Shown here: one piece after another, positions 35,324-44,680 of the stretch
How the letters are laid out: each line of letters opens with the position of its first letter
Position numbering within the stretch: position 1 is the first letter of the stretch
Origin: an uncultured Pseudoxanthomonas sp.
GTDB lineage: Bacteria > Pseudomonadota > Gammaproteobacteria > Xanthomonadales > Xanthomonadaceae
DNA: 64,000 nucleotides
Reading direction: 5' to 3'
Assembly: GCA_946479745.1 (NCBI GenBank)
Contig: CAMLGZ010000011.1
Location: 1 to 64,000 of the forward strand
The notes under the pieces: model-generated
Database searches by the model: none
The model's input: the letters and a program-made list of their open reading frames with translations, nothing else
What the model was told of the DNA's origin: nothing
Made by a program: the position numbers and the translations under genes

Positions 35324-36655
35324 TTAGTCGGCGGTGAACTTCAGCGTGGCGACGACGCCGCGCGTTTCGCCCGGCCGCACGCCTACTTGCCAGCCATAAA
35401 GCTCGCAAAGGCGGCTCACGATGGACAAGCCGATACCGCCACCCTGCGAGTGGCCTGCATGCGTTCCACGATATCCGCGTTCAAACAGACGCGCGGCGTC
35501 TTCAGGACTGAGCCCTGGGCCGGAGTCGACCACTTCTACACTGTCGGCCATCAACCGCACGACTACATCGCCTTCCAGCGTGTACTTCACCGCATTGCCG
35601 ATCAAGTTACCCAGCGCCACCGAAACCGCTGATTCCGGTGCATCCACGGTCAACCCGCTTTCGCCTTCCATGCGCAGGACCAAGGGTTTTGCTCCCAACT
35701 GCGCGCGATGAGCGTCCAGCAATTGCTCGGCGACGCGCGCCACTAATGTGTTGCCTTGCCCGCGCTCGTTACGCGACAGTAGCAGTAGCGATCCGATCAA
35801 GTCGGTGCATTGTTGTTCCGCGCGCTGGATGCGAAACAGCCGTTGTTCGACTTTCTCGTCCAGACCCGGGCGGGCCAACAGCAATTCGGTTGCGCCGCGA
35901 ATCACTGCGAGTGGCGTGCGAAGTTCATGGCTGACGTCGGCATTGAACTCACGATCACGTTGCACAACCTCAGTGAGACGAGAGGAGTAGTCATCCAACG
36001 CCTCTGCCAGTTGACCTACTTCATCCTCCGGAAAGTGCGGCGCGAGAGGTTGGGGATCGCTACTGCCGCGATAGGAACGTAATCGCGATGCCAGCTCCGA
36101 TACGGGACTCATTACTCGTGACGCTGACCAGATGCCGATTACAAGACCGAGCAAGGTGAATAAAATCACGGCCAGGATCAGCCAGCGCATGAGCTGTTCG
36201 GCTGCATCCGCAGCATCTGTCACGTCGTAACGGATCAAACTGGTGAAGCGAGTCCCGTCTGGCATCGCGCCTTTTCTGATAGCCACCTTGTAAGCGCGCG
36301 AGCTTCCATCCGGAGCTTGCTGACGAATATCGTGAAGGCCATCTGGCAAATTGCGATAGAGCGGGTCGGTCCTGTACGCGTTCTTGTCGCTCCAGGTCTT
36401 TGCGTCGAACATCAGAAAAAACGGCGCCTGCGTCGGGTCGGCTTCAACCTGAGCGGCGAGGTTATCGACCTCGCGCTGCAAAGTCTTCTCGACCAACTGA
36501 TTCTCCACGCGGCTGCGCAGATTCCATGTAGCAAATGCGAAAAGTGCGGTTAGGCCGAAGCCCAACCACACGAAAGACAGGATGATGCGGGTTCTAAGCC
36601 TGCGCCGAAAACGGTGGGGACGTCGCGCTGGTTTTTTCGACTCAGTTTCAGGCAT
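35324..36655 (-). CDS. Sensor histidine kinase
   Basis: 443 residues. Two membrane helices (~23-45 and ~156-178) enclose a periplasmic sensor domain of about 110 residues. Then HAMP (~178-232), dimerisation/phosphoacceptor helix with H243 in DVSHELRTPLAVIRG, and an HATPase domain with NLIGNAVKYT, VVDSGPGLS and GGGIGLSIV. It phosphorylates the response regulator encoded directly upstream, whose gene overlaps it by eight bases. The periplasmic part has two acidic stretches that could bind metal; a ColS-like role is possible but weakly supported. Confidence 0.92.
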   Translation of the reverse strand: MPETESKKPARRPHRFRRRLRTRIILSFVWLGFGLTALFAFATWNLRSRVENQLVEKTLQREVDNLAAQVEADPTQAPFFLMFDAKTWSDKNAYRTDPLYRNLPDGLHDIRQQAPDGSSRAYKVAIRKGAMPDGTRFTSLIRYDVTDAADAAEQLMRWLILAVILFTLLGLVIGIWSASRVMSPVSELASRLRSYRGSSDPQPLAPHFPEDEVGQLAEALDDYSSRLTEVVQRDREFNADVSHELRTPLAVIRGATELLLARPGLDEKVEQRLFRIQRAEQQCTDLIGSLLLLSRNERGQGNTLVARVAEQLLDAHRAQLGAKPLVLRMEGESGLTVDAPESAVSVALGNLIGNAVKYTLEGDVVVRLMADSVEVVDSGPGLSPEDAARLFERGYRGTHAGHSQGGGIGLSIVSRLCELYGWQVGVRPGETRGVVATLKFTAD

Positions 36656-37325
36656 CCGGCGCAGCTATCCGATAGCCGATGCCATGACGGGTCTGAATGA
36701 AAGGCGTATCGAACGGCTTGTCCACTACCGCGCGCAAACCGTGAATATGTACGCGCAGCGAATCCGAATCGGGCAGCTCCTCGCCCCAAACGCGGGTTTC
36801 CAATTCCTGCCGGGTCACCACAGCGGGCGAGGCTTCCATCAACGCCTGCAGGATTTTCAGCGCAGTCGGATTGAGCTGCAGCAGCTTGCCCTGGCGGCGC
36901 ACTTCCAGCGTGTCCAGGTTGTATTCCAACTCGCCCACTTCCAGCACGCGCGTCTGCACGCCCTTGCCGCGGCGCGACAGCGCATTCAGACGGACCTCGA
37001 CTTCCTGCAACGCGAACGGCTTGATCAGATAGTCGTCGGCGCCCGAATCGAAACCCGCCAGCTTGTTGTCCAGCGTATCGCGCGCGGTGAGCATGAGTAT
37101 TGGTGTTTGCTTGCGCGCCTCGTTGCGCAGCTTGCGGCAGACTTCCAGGCCGTCCATGCCCGGAAGATTGAGATCCAGCACGATCGCATCGAAATCGTGC
37201 ACGACCGCCAGGTGCAGGCCGGTAACACCGTCCGCAGCGAAATCGACCGTGTGGCCGCGATCCTCCAGGTAATCCCCCAGGTTCGCCGCGATGTCGCTGT
37301 TATCTTCGATTACGAGTATTCGCAT
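36648..37325 (-). CDS. OmpR-family response regulator
   Basis: 225 residues from the ATG at 37325 (GAAGGA eight bases before it). Receiver domain with acidic pocket (ED, residues 7-8), phosphoacceptor D51 in VLDLNLPGMDG and K102 in LIKPF. A winged-helix DNA-binding domain follows (~125-225: LNPTALKILQALMEA, VHIHGLRAVVDKPF, IQTRHGIGYRI). The receiver resembles ColR as I remember it from pseudomonads, but I would not name it on that alone. It is co-transcribed with the sensor kinase. Confidence 0.93.
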   Translation of the reverse strand: MRILVIEDNSDIAANLGDYLEDRGHTVDFAADGVTGLHLAVVHDFDAIVLDLNLPGMDGLEVCRKLRNEARKQTPILMLTARDTLDNKLAGFDSGADDYLIKPFALQEVEVRLNALSRRGKGVQTRVLEVGELEYNLDTLEVRRQGKLLQLNPTALKILQALMEASPAVVTRQELETRVWGEELPDSDSLRVHIHGLRAVVDKPFDTPFIQTRHGIGYRIAAPDA

Positions 37326-37479
37326 GAACGGATCCTTCAATGCAGATAGTGTGGACCGCGGTCACCGAGTCAGGTTCCCACCGGCGCGGCCTGTAACTTA
37401 ACAAATCGCGCTTAACAATTGGCCGCGGGTTGCCAACGACCTACGGGCTGTTCATCGCCCAGACCATGAATCTCACTGT

Positions 37480-37514
37480 AAAAAGGCCCAAGCGGGTGTC
37501 CACCCGCTTGGGCC
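37480..37514 (-). terminator. Strong rho-independent terminator downstream of rimK
   Basis: Perfect 14-base complementary arms GGCCCAAGCGGGTG/CACCCGCTTGGGCC around a two-base loop, followed on the minus strand by TTTTT. Confidence 0.85.
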
Positions 37515-37688
37515 AAAGAGTTACCCGATTACCGTAATCCTGTTTCCGGAGCCACTGACGATAGCTGGAGAGCACAGACTTGCGGTCGGCAGAAGCTACG
37601 CCGGAAGCGATTAAACCGCCGTTAAAAACGAAGTTAAAGTGGCGTGAAGAGTGTTGTTTTTTCAGATAACCATTTGATTTAAATGTAA
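37515..37688 (-). other. AT-rich stretch between rimK and its terminator
   Basis: 174 bases, clearly AT-richer than the surroundings (for example 37655-37690), transcribed with rimK if the terminator at 37480 is used. No reading frame with a start codon and ribosome site is visible. It could be a long 3' untranslated region or hold a small RNA released from the rimK transcript. Confidence 0.4.
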
Positions 37689-38564
37689 TTACTTTCTTGA
37701 GTCCATGATGTGATCGATGATGGCGCCAGCCACATCCTCGGTACACACCTGCTCGATCCCCTCCAACCCGGGCGTGGAGTTGACCTCCAGCACCAGCGGT
37801 CCCCGCTGCGCCCGGATCAGGTCCACACCGGCCACATTGAGCCCCAGACTGCGCGCCGCACGGACCGCGACGTCCTTTTCGGCCTGGCTTGCTTCGACCG
37901 GCTCGGCGGTGCCGCCGCGATGCAGATTGGACCGGAAATCGCCTTCCGGCGCCTGCCGCCGCATCGAAGCCACGACCCGGTCGCCCACCACGAAACAACG
38001 CAGGTCGGCGCCTTGGGCTTCCGCGATGAATTCCTGGACCACGAAATTGGCGTACAGCCCGCGAAGCGCCTCGATCACGCTACGGGAGGCGGAGGGTTTC
38101 TCGGTCAGCATCACCCCCGCTCCCTGGGTGCCTTCATTGAGTTTGATGACATGCGGCGGCGGACCCAGCATGGACAGCAGGTCCACGGTGTCGTCCGGGT
38201 TGTCGCCGAACACGGTGATCGGCATGCCGATGCCCTGGGCGGCCAGCAATTGGTGCGCGCGCAGCTTGTCGCGCGCGCGCAGGATCGCATCCGAAGGATT
38301 GGGCGTGTAACTGCCCATCATCTCGAGCTGGCGCAGCACTGCAGTGCCGTAACGCGTGATGGATGCGCCGATGCGCGGAATTACCGCGTCATAACCGGCG
38401 ATCGGTTTGCCCTTGTAGTGCATGCTGAAACCATTGCTGGCGATGCGCATGTAGCAGCGAAGGGGATCGAGGACGCGCACGGTATGGCCGCGCGTACGCG
38501 CCGCTTCCACCAAGCGCCGCGTGGAATAAAGCTTGCTGTTGCGCGAGAGGATGGCGAGTTTCAT
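37689..38564 (-). CDS. rimK: RimK-type ATP-grasp ligase (ribosomal protein S6 glutamate ligase family)
   Basis: 291 residues from the ATG at 38564 ([18 protein letters not shown]), the usual RimK size. ATP-grasp features: [34 protein letters not shown], and the metal-binding end [16 protein letters not shown]. coli RimK adds glutamates to the C-terminus of ribosomal protein S6; relatives in this group may modify other substrates. The frame extends 11 codons upstream without a good start. It runs toward the response regulator gene but is separated from it by a strong terminator. Confidence 0.92.
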   Translation of the reverse strand: MKLAILSRNSKLYSTRRLVEAARTRGHTVRVLDPLRCYMRIASNGFSMHYKGKPIAGYDAVIPRIGASITRYGTAVLRQLEMMGSYTPNPSDAILRARDKLRAHQLLAAQGIGMPITVFGDNPDDTVDLLSMLGPPPHVIKLNEGTQGAGVMLTEKPSASRSVIEALRGLYANFVVQEFIAEAQGADLRCFVVGDRVVASMRRQAPEGDFRSNLHRGGTAEPVEASQAEKDVAVRAARSLGLNVAGVDLIRAQRGPLVLEVNSTPGLEGIEQVCTEDVAGAIIDHIMDSRK

Positions 38565-38835
38565 CCGCGGCCTGCGTGGCGATCGGGAACACAGCATGCC
38601 ATGCCGGCTGCACTTGCGTATGACGGTAGAACCAGTGGTTTATCGCGTCGACATGAGCGGTTGCGGGACAATCCGCAGCCCTCGGCCGGACCGTGCGCGT
38701 CAGGCGGAACGTGACCGGTCCAGCCACCGTTCACGCCTGGGCGCGGGCCAGACGCGATGCGGTCGGCGCATCGATCTTCCGGCCGGCTGCTGAGTTGGCC
38801 TGATCGGCCAACTCATGCTTGCTACAGCAAGTGCG
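38565..38835. other. Intergenic region between rimK and the DUF11 operon
   Basis: No credible gene. A hairpin GAGTTGGCC/GGCCAACTC (38792-38814) lies 21 bases past the stop of the gene at 38836 and may mark its transcript end, but no T-run follows. Confidence 0.5.
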
Positions 38836-40887
38836 TCACGGCGCCACGGTGCACGATAACGTAAAGGTCGCACTTCCGTTCACGGGCAAGGTCGGGATGG
38901 CGATTCCGGAAGCAGATTGCATCGCGGTGGCCAGGGCGGATCCTGTCGCTGCAGGACATGCCGCACCATTGGTTTCCGAACCGCAAGTCGCGGTGGTGCA
39001 GGTCAGCCCCGTTAGCGGAGTATCCCGTACGACAGCACCGTCTGCTGCGCCCGGACCCGGATTGGTGACGACGATGGTGTAGTCGACATTCGATCCGGCA
39101 GGCACCGTATCGTTGCTGCCGTCTGTGCTGCCGTTCGCCGGTGTGTTGGTCTTGGTGATCTGCAGGTTTGCGATGGCGCCATTAGTGAAGGTGCAGGTGA
39201 TATTGGCGTTGGCCGCCATCGCCGCGGCGTCGAGAAGAACGGTGCGCGCAGTCAGGTCCGGCGTGGCCGTGCCGCCCGCGCCAAGTCCCGTGCACGCGAT
39301 GCCTGTCAGGGCGAAACCGGCGGCCGCACTTTCGGTGAGAGTGACAGGCGTGCCCGCCGCCGACAGCGACTGTGCTGCACCGCTGACTGCCGTGTTCGGC
39401 GCCGTCGTGGTCAGATTCTGTGTGGCAAAGCCGTTGTTGCCGCTGAAGGAGAACGTGCCCACACCGCCCGTGGTGATTTTGGCGATGGTCACGGTCGGCA
39501 CTATTTGCGGCAGGGCCAACCGGTAATCTTCGACCTCACCGTTGGTCGCCAAGCCGGTGGGGTTGGCCACGTCCGTTGCATTCGGAGCCAAGCGCAGACG
39601 CATGTAGCTTGTCGCTTGTATCGCATAATCGAGCGGGATGGTCCAGGTGAGCGAAACCGTGCCGCTGCCGCTCGGACAAGTCGCGGTGGCCGAACGCTCA
39701 TCGGCATCGAAGCTGCCATTGCCGTCCAAATCGATCCAGCCCGCTACGGATGCCGGCCCGGTGCAGGTGATATTCGAGATGGTATAGCTGCTGCCGGACG
39801 GACCGCTGGGCGGCGGTACGGCGGCATAACCGGCCCCCAACGGGCCTGTGGTCTTGGGCAAGCCATCGACGTCGGAACCGCCGACCGACCCATCGGCATC
39901 GGGATCCGGCTCGATTGTCGGACCCAACCGCACGCCCGGCACTACCGCTGCCAGATTGGCTCGGTTGTTGTAATCCCCACCGGTGACCGCGACGCCGCCC
40001 GCCCAATTGGTGTTGAGCACATGCACAGCCGCACTGCCGTACGAGGCAGGAATGGCCTCGGAAAACTCGAGATCGATCACCGCACCCACGGCGACCGCGG
40101 AAACGCCGCCGCCCCGGGCGATGACCCTGGCCGACAAGGCACCGTCGATGAAACCGACCAGCGCCGGGCCCGCGCGCAGCGAAGGTGTAGCGTTGTTTTC
40201 GCAGCTGACCGCGGGGGCCGGGCCGGGCGGACCAGCGAAGCGGATTTCTTGCGGGGTTCCGCCTACGGTGACCGTGGAGCGGATGTTGGTATTGCCGCCG
40301 CGGCATTGGGCGATCTCATCGATTACCCGCAAAGTACCTCCGTTTGTAAGGCGCGCAGCGACGAACTCGGTGCCGCCGCTAGCCTCGGCATCGGCGAACA
40401 CCAGGCCGCTTAGCGCGAAAGGCACTCCGCCCAGCGTGGCGCTGCACGCAAAGTCGAACTCGATCGTCCTACCACTTGGCGTTGCCAGGCCCACGCTCAG
40501 AGTATTGAGGTTGGCACCCTGCCCCGGCTGGTTGCCGCCGATGTTATACAGGTCGTCGAGGCCGTCGCCTTGCCAGCCGCCTGGGGTGTAGACGGCCAGG
40601 CTCGCAGCCCCCGTGCTGGTGGCATTGCTCAACGTGCAGGTAATGTCGAGCCGGTTGGCAGCAGATGCCGGCGTGCCGATATTGAAGCCACGCGTGATCG
40701 TTTTCCCGGCGAAAACATTTTCCCCGTTGTTGCCCCAGTCCACCCAGAAGATGCGCCCGCGATGCGCACCGCTGCCGCCCGTAGCGAACTGGGCCTGTGC
40801 AGGAGACACCACAGCCAGCAGCAACAGCGCGAAGAACGCCGCGCCGAGTGCGCTCTTTGAAGTCCAGGATTTCACTTGTGCTTGCAT
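38836..40887 (-). CDS. Exported GEVEDY/DUF11 protein, third gene of the DUF11 operon
   Basis: 683 residues. Signal peptide (about 33 residues, ending SPAQA before QFATG). Residues ~35-370 form a beta-rich, Gly/Thr-rich domain of the kind I associate with CshA-type surface proteins (IFWVDWGNNG, YTPGGWQGDGLDD, GTEFVAARL). A GEVEDY domain follows (GWIDLDGNGSFDADE to NGEVEDYRLAL, ~460-545), then a short beta domain (VTIAKITTGGVGTFSF) and a C-terminal DUF11-like unit (LQITKTNTPANGS). No membrane anchor or sorting signal is seen. The start has AAGGGA eight bases upstream; 52 bases separate it from the barrel gene. Confidence 0.82.
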   Translation of the reverse strand: MQAQVKSWTSKSALGAAFFALLLLAVVSPAQAQFATGGSGAHRGRIFWVDWGNNGENVFAGKTITRGFNIGTPASAANRLDITCTLSNATSTGAASLAVYTPGGWQGDGLDDLYNIGGNQPGQGANLNTLSVGLATPSGRTIEFDFACSATLGGVPFALSGLVFADAEASGGTEFVAARLTNGGTLRVIDEIAQCRGGNTNIRSTVTVGGTPQEIRFAGPPGPAPAVSCENNATPSLRAGPALVGFIDGALSARVIARGGGVSAVAVGAVIDLEFSEAIPASYGSAAVHVLNTNWAGGVAVTGGDYNNRANLAAVVPGVRLGPTIEPDPDADGSVGGSDVDGLPKTTGPLGAGYAAVPPPSGPSGSSYTISNITCTGPASVAGWIDLDGNGSFDADERSATATCPSGSGTVSLTWTIPLDYAIQATSYMRLRLAPNATDVANPTGLATNGEVEDYRLALPQIVPTVTIAKITTGGVGTFSFSGNNGFATQNLTTTAPNTAVSGAAQSLSAAGTPVTLTESAAAGFALTGIACTGLGAGGTATPDLTARTVLLDAAAMAANANITCTFTNGAIANLQITKTNTPANGSTDGSNDTVPAGSNVDYTIVVTNPGPGAADGAVVRDTPLTGLTCTTATCGSETNGAACPAATGSALATAMQSASGIAIPTLPVNGSATFTLSCTVAP

Positions 40888-40939
40888 TGCATTTATCCCT
40901 TGGACGGCAGCCGGCATTATCGCCCGATGCCGATTCATG

Positions 40940-43900
40940 TCAGTACTGGCCGACCACATTGAGGAAGAAGCCCTTGTGGTCGTAATCGAAATCAGTGAGG
41001 TCGTCGCTGAAGTCGGTGAAGTTGTAGCCCACGCCCACGCGGAAGTTCTTGTTGATGTCGCGGTCCACACCGGCCAGGAAGCCGCTGCGGGTGCCGCCGT
41101 CTTTCACGTCCAGCCAGCGATACTCGGCCAGCGCATGCCACTGCGTGCGCAGCTCGTAACGGATCTGTCCGGAAGCGAAGGTGGTCGCCGAATCCGTCCA
41201 TGCTCCGACGCCGCGTCCGAAACGCACCTCGCCTTCGCGCCGCGCCAGCTTGCCGGCAAATTCCCAGTGCGTGTCCAGCTTGTACACGCCTTCCAGCGAG
41301 AACACCTGCGAGCGCTGGTCGTAGTCGACGCCATTGATCTGGTCCAGCGTGGACAGGTCGTACAGGTACGTATAGCGGCCGAACACACCCCAACGCGTGC
41401 TGTCCCATGGGCGCCAGGCGAATCCGACGTTGCCTTCGATGAACTTGGCGCCGGCTTGCGGGTTCAGTTCGTCGTCGGTGTCCGAATAATTCAGGCGTGC
41501 GGCCATGCGCCAGCTTTCGTTGAACTTGTGGGTGAAACGGTTGGTGCTGACCCACTGCTCGCGCTGTTCGGCGCCGGTGTCCTTGCGCCATTCCAGCTTG
41601 CTGTTCCAGTCGGTATCGGGCGAAGTATGCCCACCGTTGATGCTGACTGCGCGCCGGTCGACCACGCCCTGCGCACCGGTCAGTTCGCCGGACTGCAGAG
41701 TGAAGCCGGTGGTCCAGCCCTGCGACGGATAGAAATCCATGCCGAAGGTGTGGGCCAGGCCGGACTCGGACGGGGTTTTCAGGAACTGGCTTTCGTTGAA
41801 CAGGTTGACCTGGTTCGACAGACGCCAGCGCTGACCCAGCGTCCAGCCGTTCTGCCGGTTCGGGTTGAACAGCGAGTCGTAGGCGGTGGTGTCGGTCGAA
41901 TAGGTGTAGCCGCCGTAAACCGTATGCTCCGGTGCCAGGCGGTATTCCGCATTGACCGTAGCCGCATCGCCGCGATCGCCGGTGCTGACTTCCGCACCGA
42001 CCGACGACAGGTCTCCGAACAGATACTTGCCGCCCAGGGTGAAGGCATCGTTGTCCGCATACTGGCCGCCATCGTCGTCCAGCGTCACCTGGGCGGTGCC
42101 GTAGACATCCAGCGAACTGCCGAAACGATGGGTGTACTTCACCGCGCCAAGCGTGCCGGCCGCATCGCCGATCAGACGGTCTTCCTCGACCCGGCGTATT
42201 TCGCCACTGAGCGCACTGTGATCGCTGATGCGCCACTCGGCGGTGACCTGCGCCTGGGTCAACGTCTCTTCGCCGCGTTCGGCCTTGCTGAAGCGCGCAT
42301 AGAGGCCAATATTGGGCGTGAACTGGCCCAATACTTCGGCGCCGACTTCGGTAATGTCCAAACCATTGTCGTAGCGGCTGATGGAATAGCCGGCACCGAC
42401 ATCGCGCCACCAGGCACCCGCGCTCCAGTCCTGCCCGGTCCAGCCCAGCTCCTTGAAGTTGGCGCGCGCTTCGACCGACTTGGCCTGGCCTTCGCGCGGC
42501 CCGACCGGATTGAGCTGGGTGAAGGTGAAACCGCCGTTGTCGGAGAAGAACACCGGTGCGCTGAACGATTCGGTCTGGGTGTACTCGGCCTTGACGTAGG
42601 TGCCTTTGCCCGCCTGCAACGTGATGTCGCCGCTGGCCAGGGTGTAGTCCTCGCCTGCGCGGTTTTCGTCCACGTAAGTGGCGCCCACGCCGAGGTGATC
42701 GCCGAACCAGTGCTTGGCGCGCACGCCGGCAGTAATGTCATCCGGATCGAAACCCGAGGGCACCCATTCGTAATCCACTACCAGGCGCTGCTCGAAACCA
42801 TCCAGCGGCGTGTCGCGGGTCAGCGTGGGAATGTTGTCGCGGGTGATCTGCAACAGTGGGCGCGTCAGCAGCAGGCGGCCCTGCAGCTCGTCGATTTCGT
42901 AATCGGCGCCGCGGGTCATCGGGATGCGGTTTTCGACGCGGCCGGTGGTCAGATCGCGAATTTCCAGCACCACCACATCCGAACCCGGCAGCACGTCCTG
43001 ATGCTTCAGGTAGTAAAGGCTACCGCCGGTGCCGATGAATTCGCTGTGGCCCGGGGCGGTCTGCGCCTCGGAACCGAACGCACGCACTTCGGTGCCCGGA
43101 TCGCCCCAGGCATTGGTCGCGCGCGAACGCCAGTTGAGCGCGGCGCCGTATAGCGAACGCACGTACTGCGCGTATTCGGTGCCGGTGAAGCCGGTGTAGA
43201 AATTGCCCCACAACGCCTGGTTCTTGTCCCAATCCATGCGCAGGTAGAAACGGCCCATGGTGTCCACGTCGCGATAGGTCGTGGAGTCGTCGCCGTAGAC
43301 CGGATAGTAGAGATCCGGATCGAGGCGGCGGAAAACATCCTGCGGATCGGCGTTGGTGAAACCGTCGAACAGGTGCTCCAGGTCGCGTTCGGTGGTGTCG
43401 GCCTGCGCCGTCAACAGGTACTTGCCCTTGAACTTGGCCTTGCCGTAGAACGCCAGGCGGCCATCGCTGATCACATCGTCGTCGTAGCGCGCGTCCACCA
43501 GCGACGGATCGGCCGAACCGCCGATCTTGTTCTGGGAAATGGTCACATCGGCCAGGCCGACGCCGAAGAAATAGCGCCCGGTGACATCCACGTTGAGCGT
43601 GTGGTGAGCGGTCGAATTCTGCGAAGTGGTCGCCGGCGCTCCATCCAGACGCGGCGCGCCGCCTTGTATCTCGATGTCGAACGCATGCTGTCCTACCGGC
43701 ACCAGATACTCGGCCGTGAACTTGCGTTCCAGATCGACCGGATAGTCGTCGCCGTTGATCTTCAGCGCGTATCCCTGGGGCAGGTTGCGGCCCTGGATAC
43801 GGATGCGCGAACCGTAGATCGGGATGTTCTGCTGGCGGAGCCCGTTCTGTGCGAACGCGTCGTCGATCAGGCTCTGTGTCTGGGCCTGGTCGATGCTCAG

Positions 43901-44668
43901 CGCGGTGCCCAGATACTTCTCGGTGGTGTCGCGCAGAGCCTGCCCGCCGCGCTCGGCTTCTTCCGGCGAAACCAGCTGCAACTTGCTGGGATAGGTTTCG
44001 TCGAAGTTGCCTTCGGCATCATAGGCGCGCAGCACGTAGACCAATTCGTCGCCGGCGCGGAAACGGTATTTCGCCGGCAGGGTTCCGTCCCATTCGGCCG
44101 ATACGATATTGCCCACGTCCATCGGCAGGGTGACGAGGGGGTCGATCAGGTCGGCATCGCTGGCGCGATAGATCGTCAGCTCGTAGCGCTTCACGAACGT
44201 GGAGTAGTTGCTGCGGGTATAGAACTGCACCGGCTTGGTGATGGCGGTACCGTCGAACGGCACGATGCCCGGCGCGGAGATCGAGAGCTCGGGCTGACCG
44301 AGCGCGGGATCCTCGGTGGCCCAGATCGCGCCGCCATTGGCCAACTGGATGGAGAACTTGCCCTTGGCCACGGCCTTGCCGGGCTGCTCCAAAGCCACAG
44401 TCACGCGGCGATCGGGCTGCAGCGCTTCCGAGGTTGCGTTAGCGCCAGCGTCGACCACCGGCTTGCGCTCGCCGCGCGTGCGCAACCGGAACAGCAGACC
44501 GTCCTGCGAACTGCAACCGCTGTCGGTGCAATCCACTTGCGGGGATTCCACCGTGCCTTCGGTCTTGTCGGCGACGACCGGAGCCGCATTCTGCGCAACC
44601 GCCAGCGGCGTCATTCCCGCCAGCAAGCTGATCAGGGTGTAGTCGAGTAGTTTCATCTTCATCTTCAT
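40940..44668 (-). CDS. Large predicted outer-membrane beta-barrel protein, second gene of the DUF11 operon
   Basis: 1242 residues. Signal peptide ends LAVAQ (about residue 26). A short segment with two Cys (VDCTDSGCSSQ) is followed by beta-sandwich-like domains (~85-370), then ~850 residues of alternating aromatic strands and charged loops typical of a barrel (GRFYLRMDWDKNQALWGNF, RWGVFGRYTYLYDL, HALAEYRWLDVKDG). The chain ends FFLNVVGQY, with a C-terminal aromatic residue. No TonB plug domain is present, so it is not a classical receptor. AAGGGGG begins in the stop codon of the 2680-residue gene 12 bases upstream, so translation is coupled. Function unknown. Confidence 0.8.
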   Translation of the reverse strand: MKMKMKLLDYTLISLLAGMTPLAVAQNAAPVVADKTEGTVESPQVDCTDSGCSSQDGLLFRLRTRGERKPVVDAGANATSEALQPDRRVTVALEQPGKAVAKGKFSIQLANGGAIWATEDPALGQPELSISAPGIVPFDGTAITKPVQFYTRSNYSTFVKRYELTIYRASDADLIDPLVTLPMDVGNIVSAEWDGTLPAKYRFRAGDELVYVLRAYDAEGNFDETYPSKLQLVSPEEAERGGQALRDTTEKYLGTALSIDQAQTQSLIDDAFAQNGLRQQNIPIYGSRIRIQGRNLPQGYALKINGDDYPVDLERKFTAEYLVPVGQHAFDIEIQGGAPRLDGAPATTSQNSTAHHTLNVDVTGRYFFGVGLADVTISQNKIGGSADPSLVDARYDDDVISDGRLAFYGKAKFKGKYLLTAQADTTERDLEHLFDGFTNADPQDVFRRLDPDLYYPVYGDDSTTYRDVDTMGRFYLRMDWDKNQALWGNFYTGFTGTEYAQYVRSLYGAALNWRSRATNAWGDPGTEVRAFGSEAQTAPGHSEFIGTGGSLYYLKHQDVLPGSDVVVLEIRDLTTGRVENRIPMTRGADYEIDELQGRLLLTRPLLQITRDNIPTLTRDTPLDGFEQRLVVDYEWVPSGFDPDDITAGVRAKHWFGDHLGVGATYVDENRAGEDYTLASGDITLQAGKGTYVKAEYTQTESFSAPVFFSDNGGFTFTQLNPVGPREGQAKSVEARANFKELGWTGQDWSAGAWWRDVGAGYSISRYDNGLDITEVGAEVLGQFTPNIGLYARFSKAERGEETLTQAQVTAEWRISDHSALSGEIRRVEEDRLIGDAAGTLGAVKYTHRFGSSLDVYGTAQVTLDDDGGQYADNDAFTLGGKYLFGDLSSVGAEVSTGDRGDAATVNAEYRLAPEHTVYGGYTYSTDTTAYDSLFNPNRQNGWTLGQRWRLSNQVNLFNESQFLKTPSESGLAHTFGMDFYPSQGWTTGFTLQSGELTGAQGVVDRRAVSINGGHTSPDTDWNSKLEWRKDTGAEQREQWVSTNRFTHKFNESWRMAARLNYSDTDDELNPQAGAKFIEGNVGFAWRPWDSTRWGVFGRYTYLYDLSTLDQINGVDYDQRSQVFSLEGVYKLDTHWEFAGKLARREGEVRFGRGVGAWTDSATTFASGQIRYELRTQWHALAEYRWLDVKDGGTRSGFLAGVDRDINKNFRVGVGYNFTDFSDDLTDFDYDHKGFFLNVVGQY

Positions 44669-44680
44669 GATCCAGCCCCC

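Noticed and set aside
35324..37325. Naming the two-component pair ColS/ColR
   Set aside because: The receiver domain is similar to what I recall of ColR, but the sensor domain offers no decisive motif, so only the general family is given.
38389..38727. 112-codon minus-strand open frame upstream of rimK
   Set aside because: Overlaps the rimK start in another frame, has no ribosome site and no recognisable sequence.
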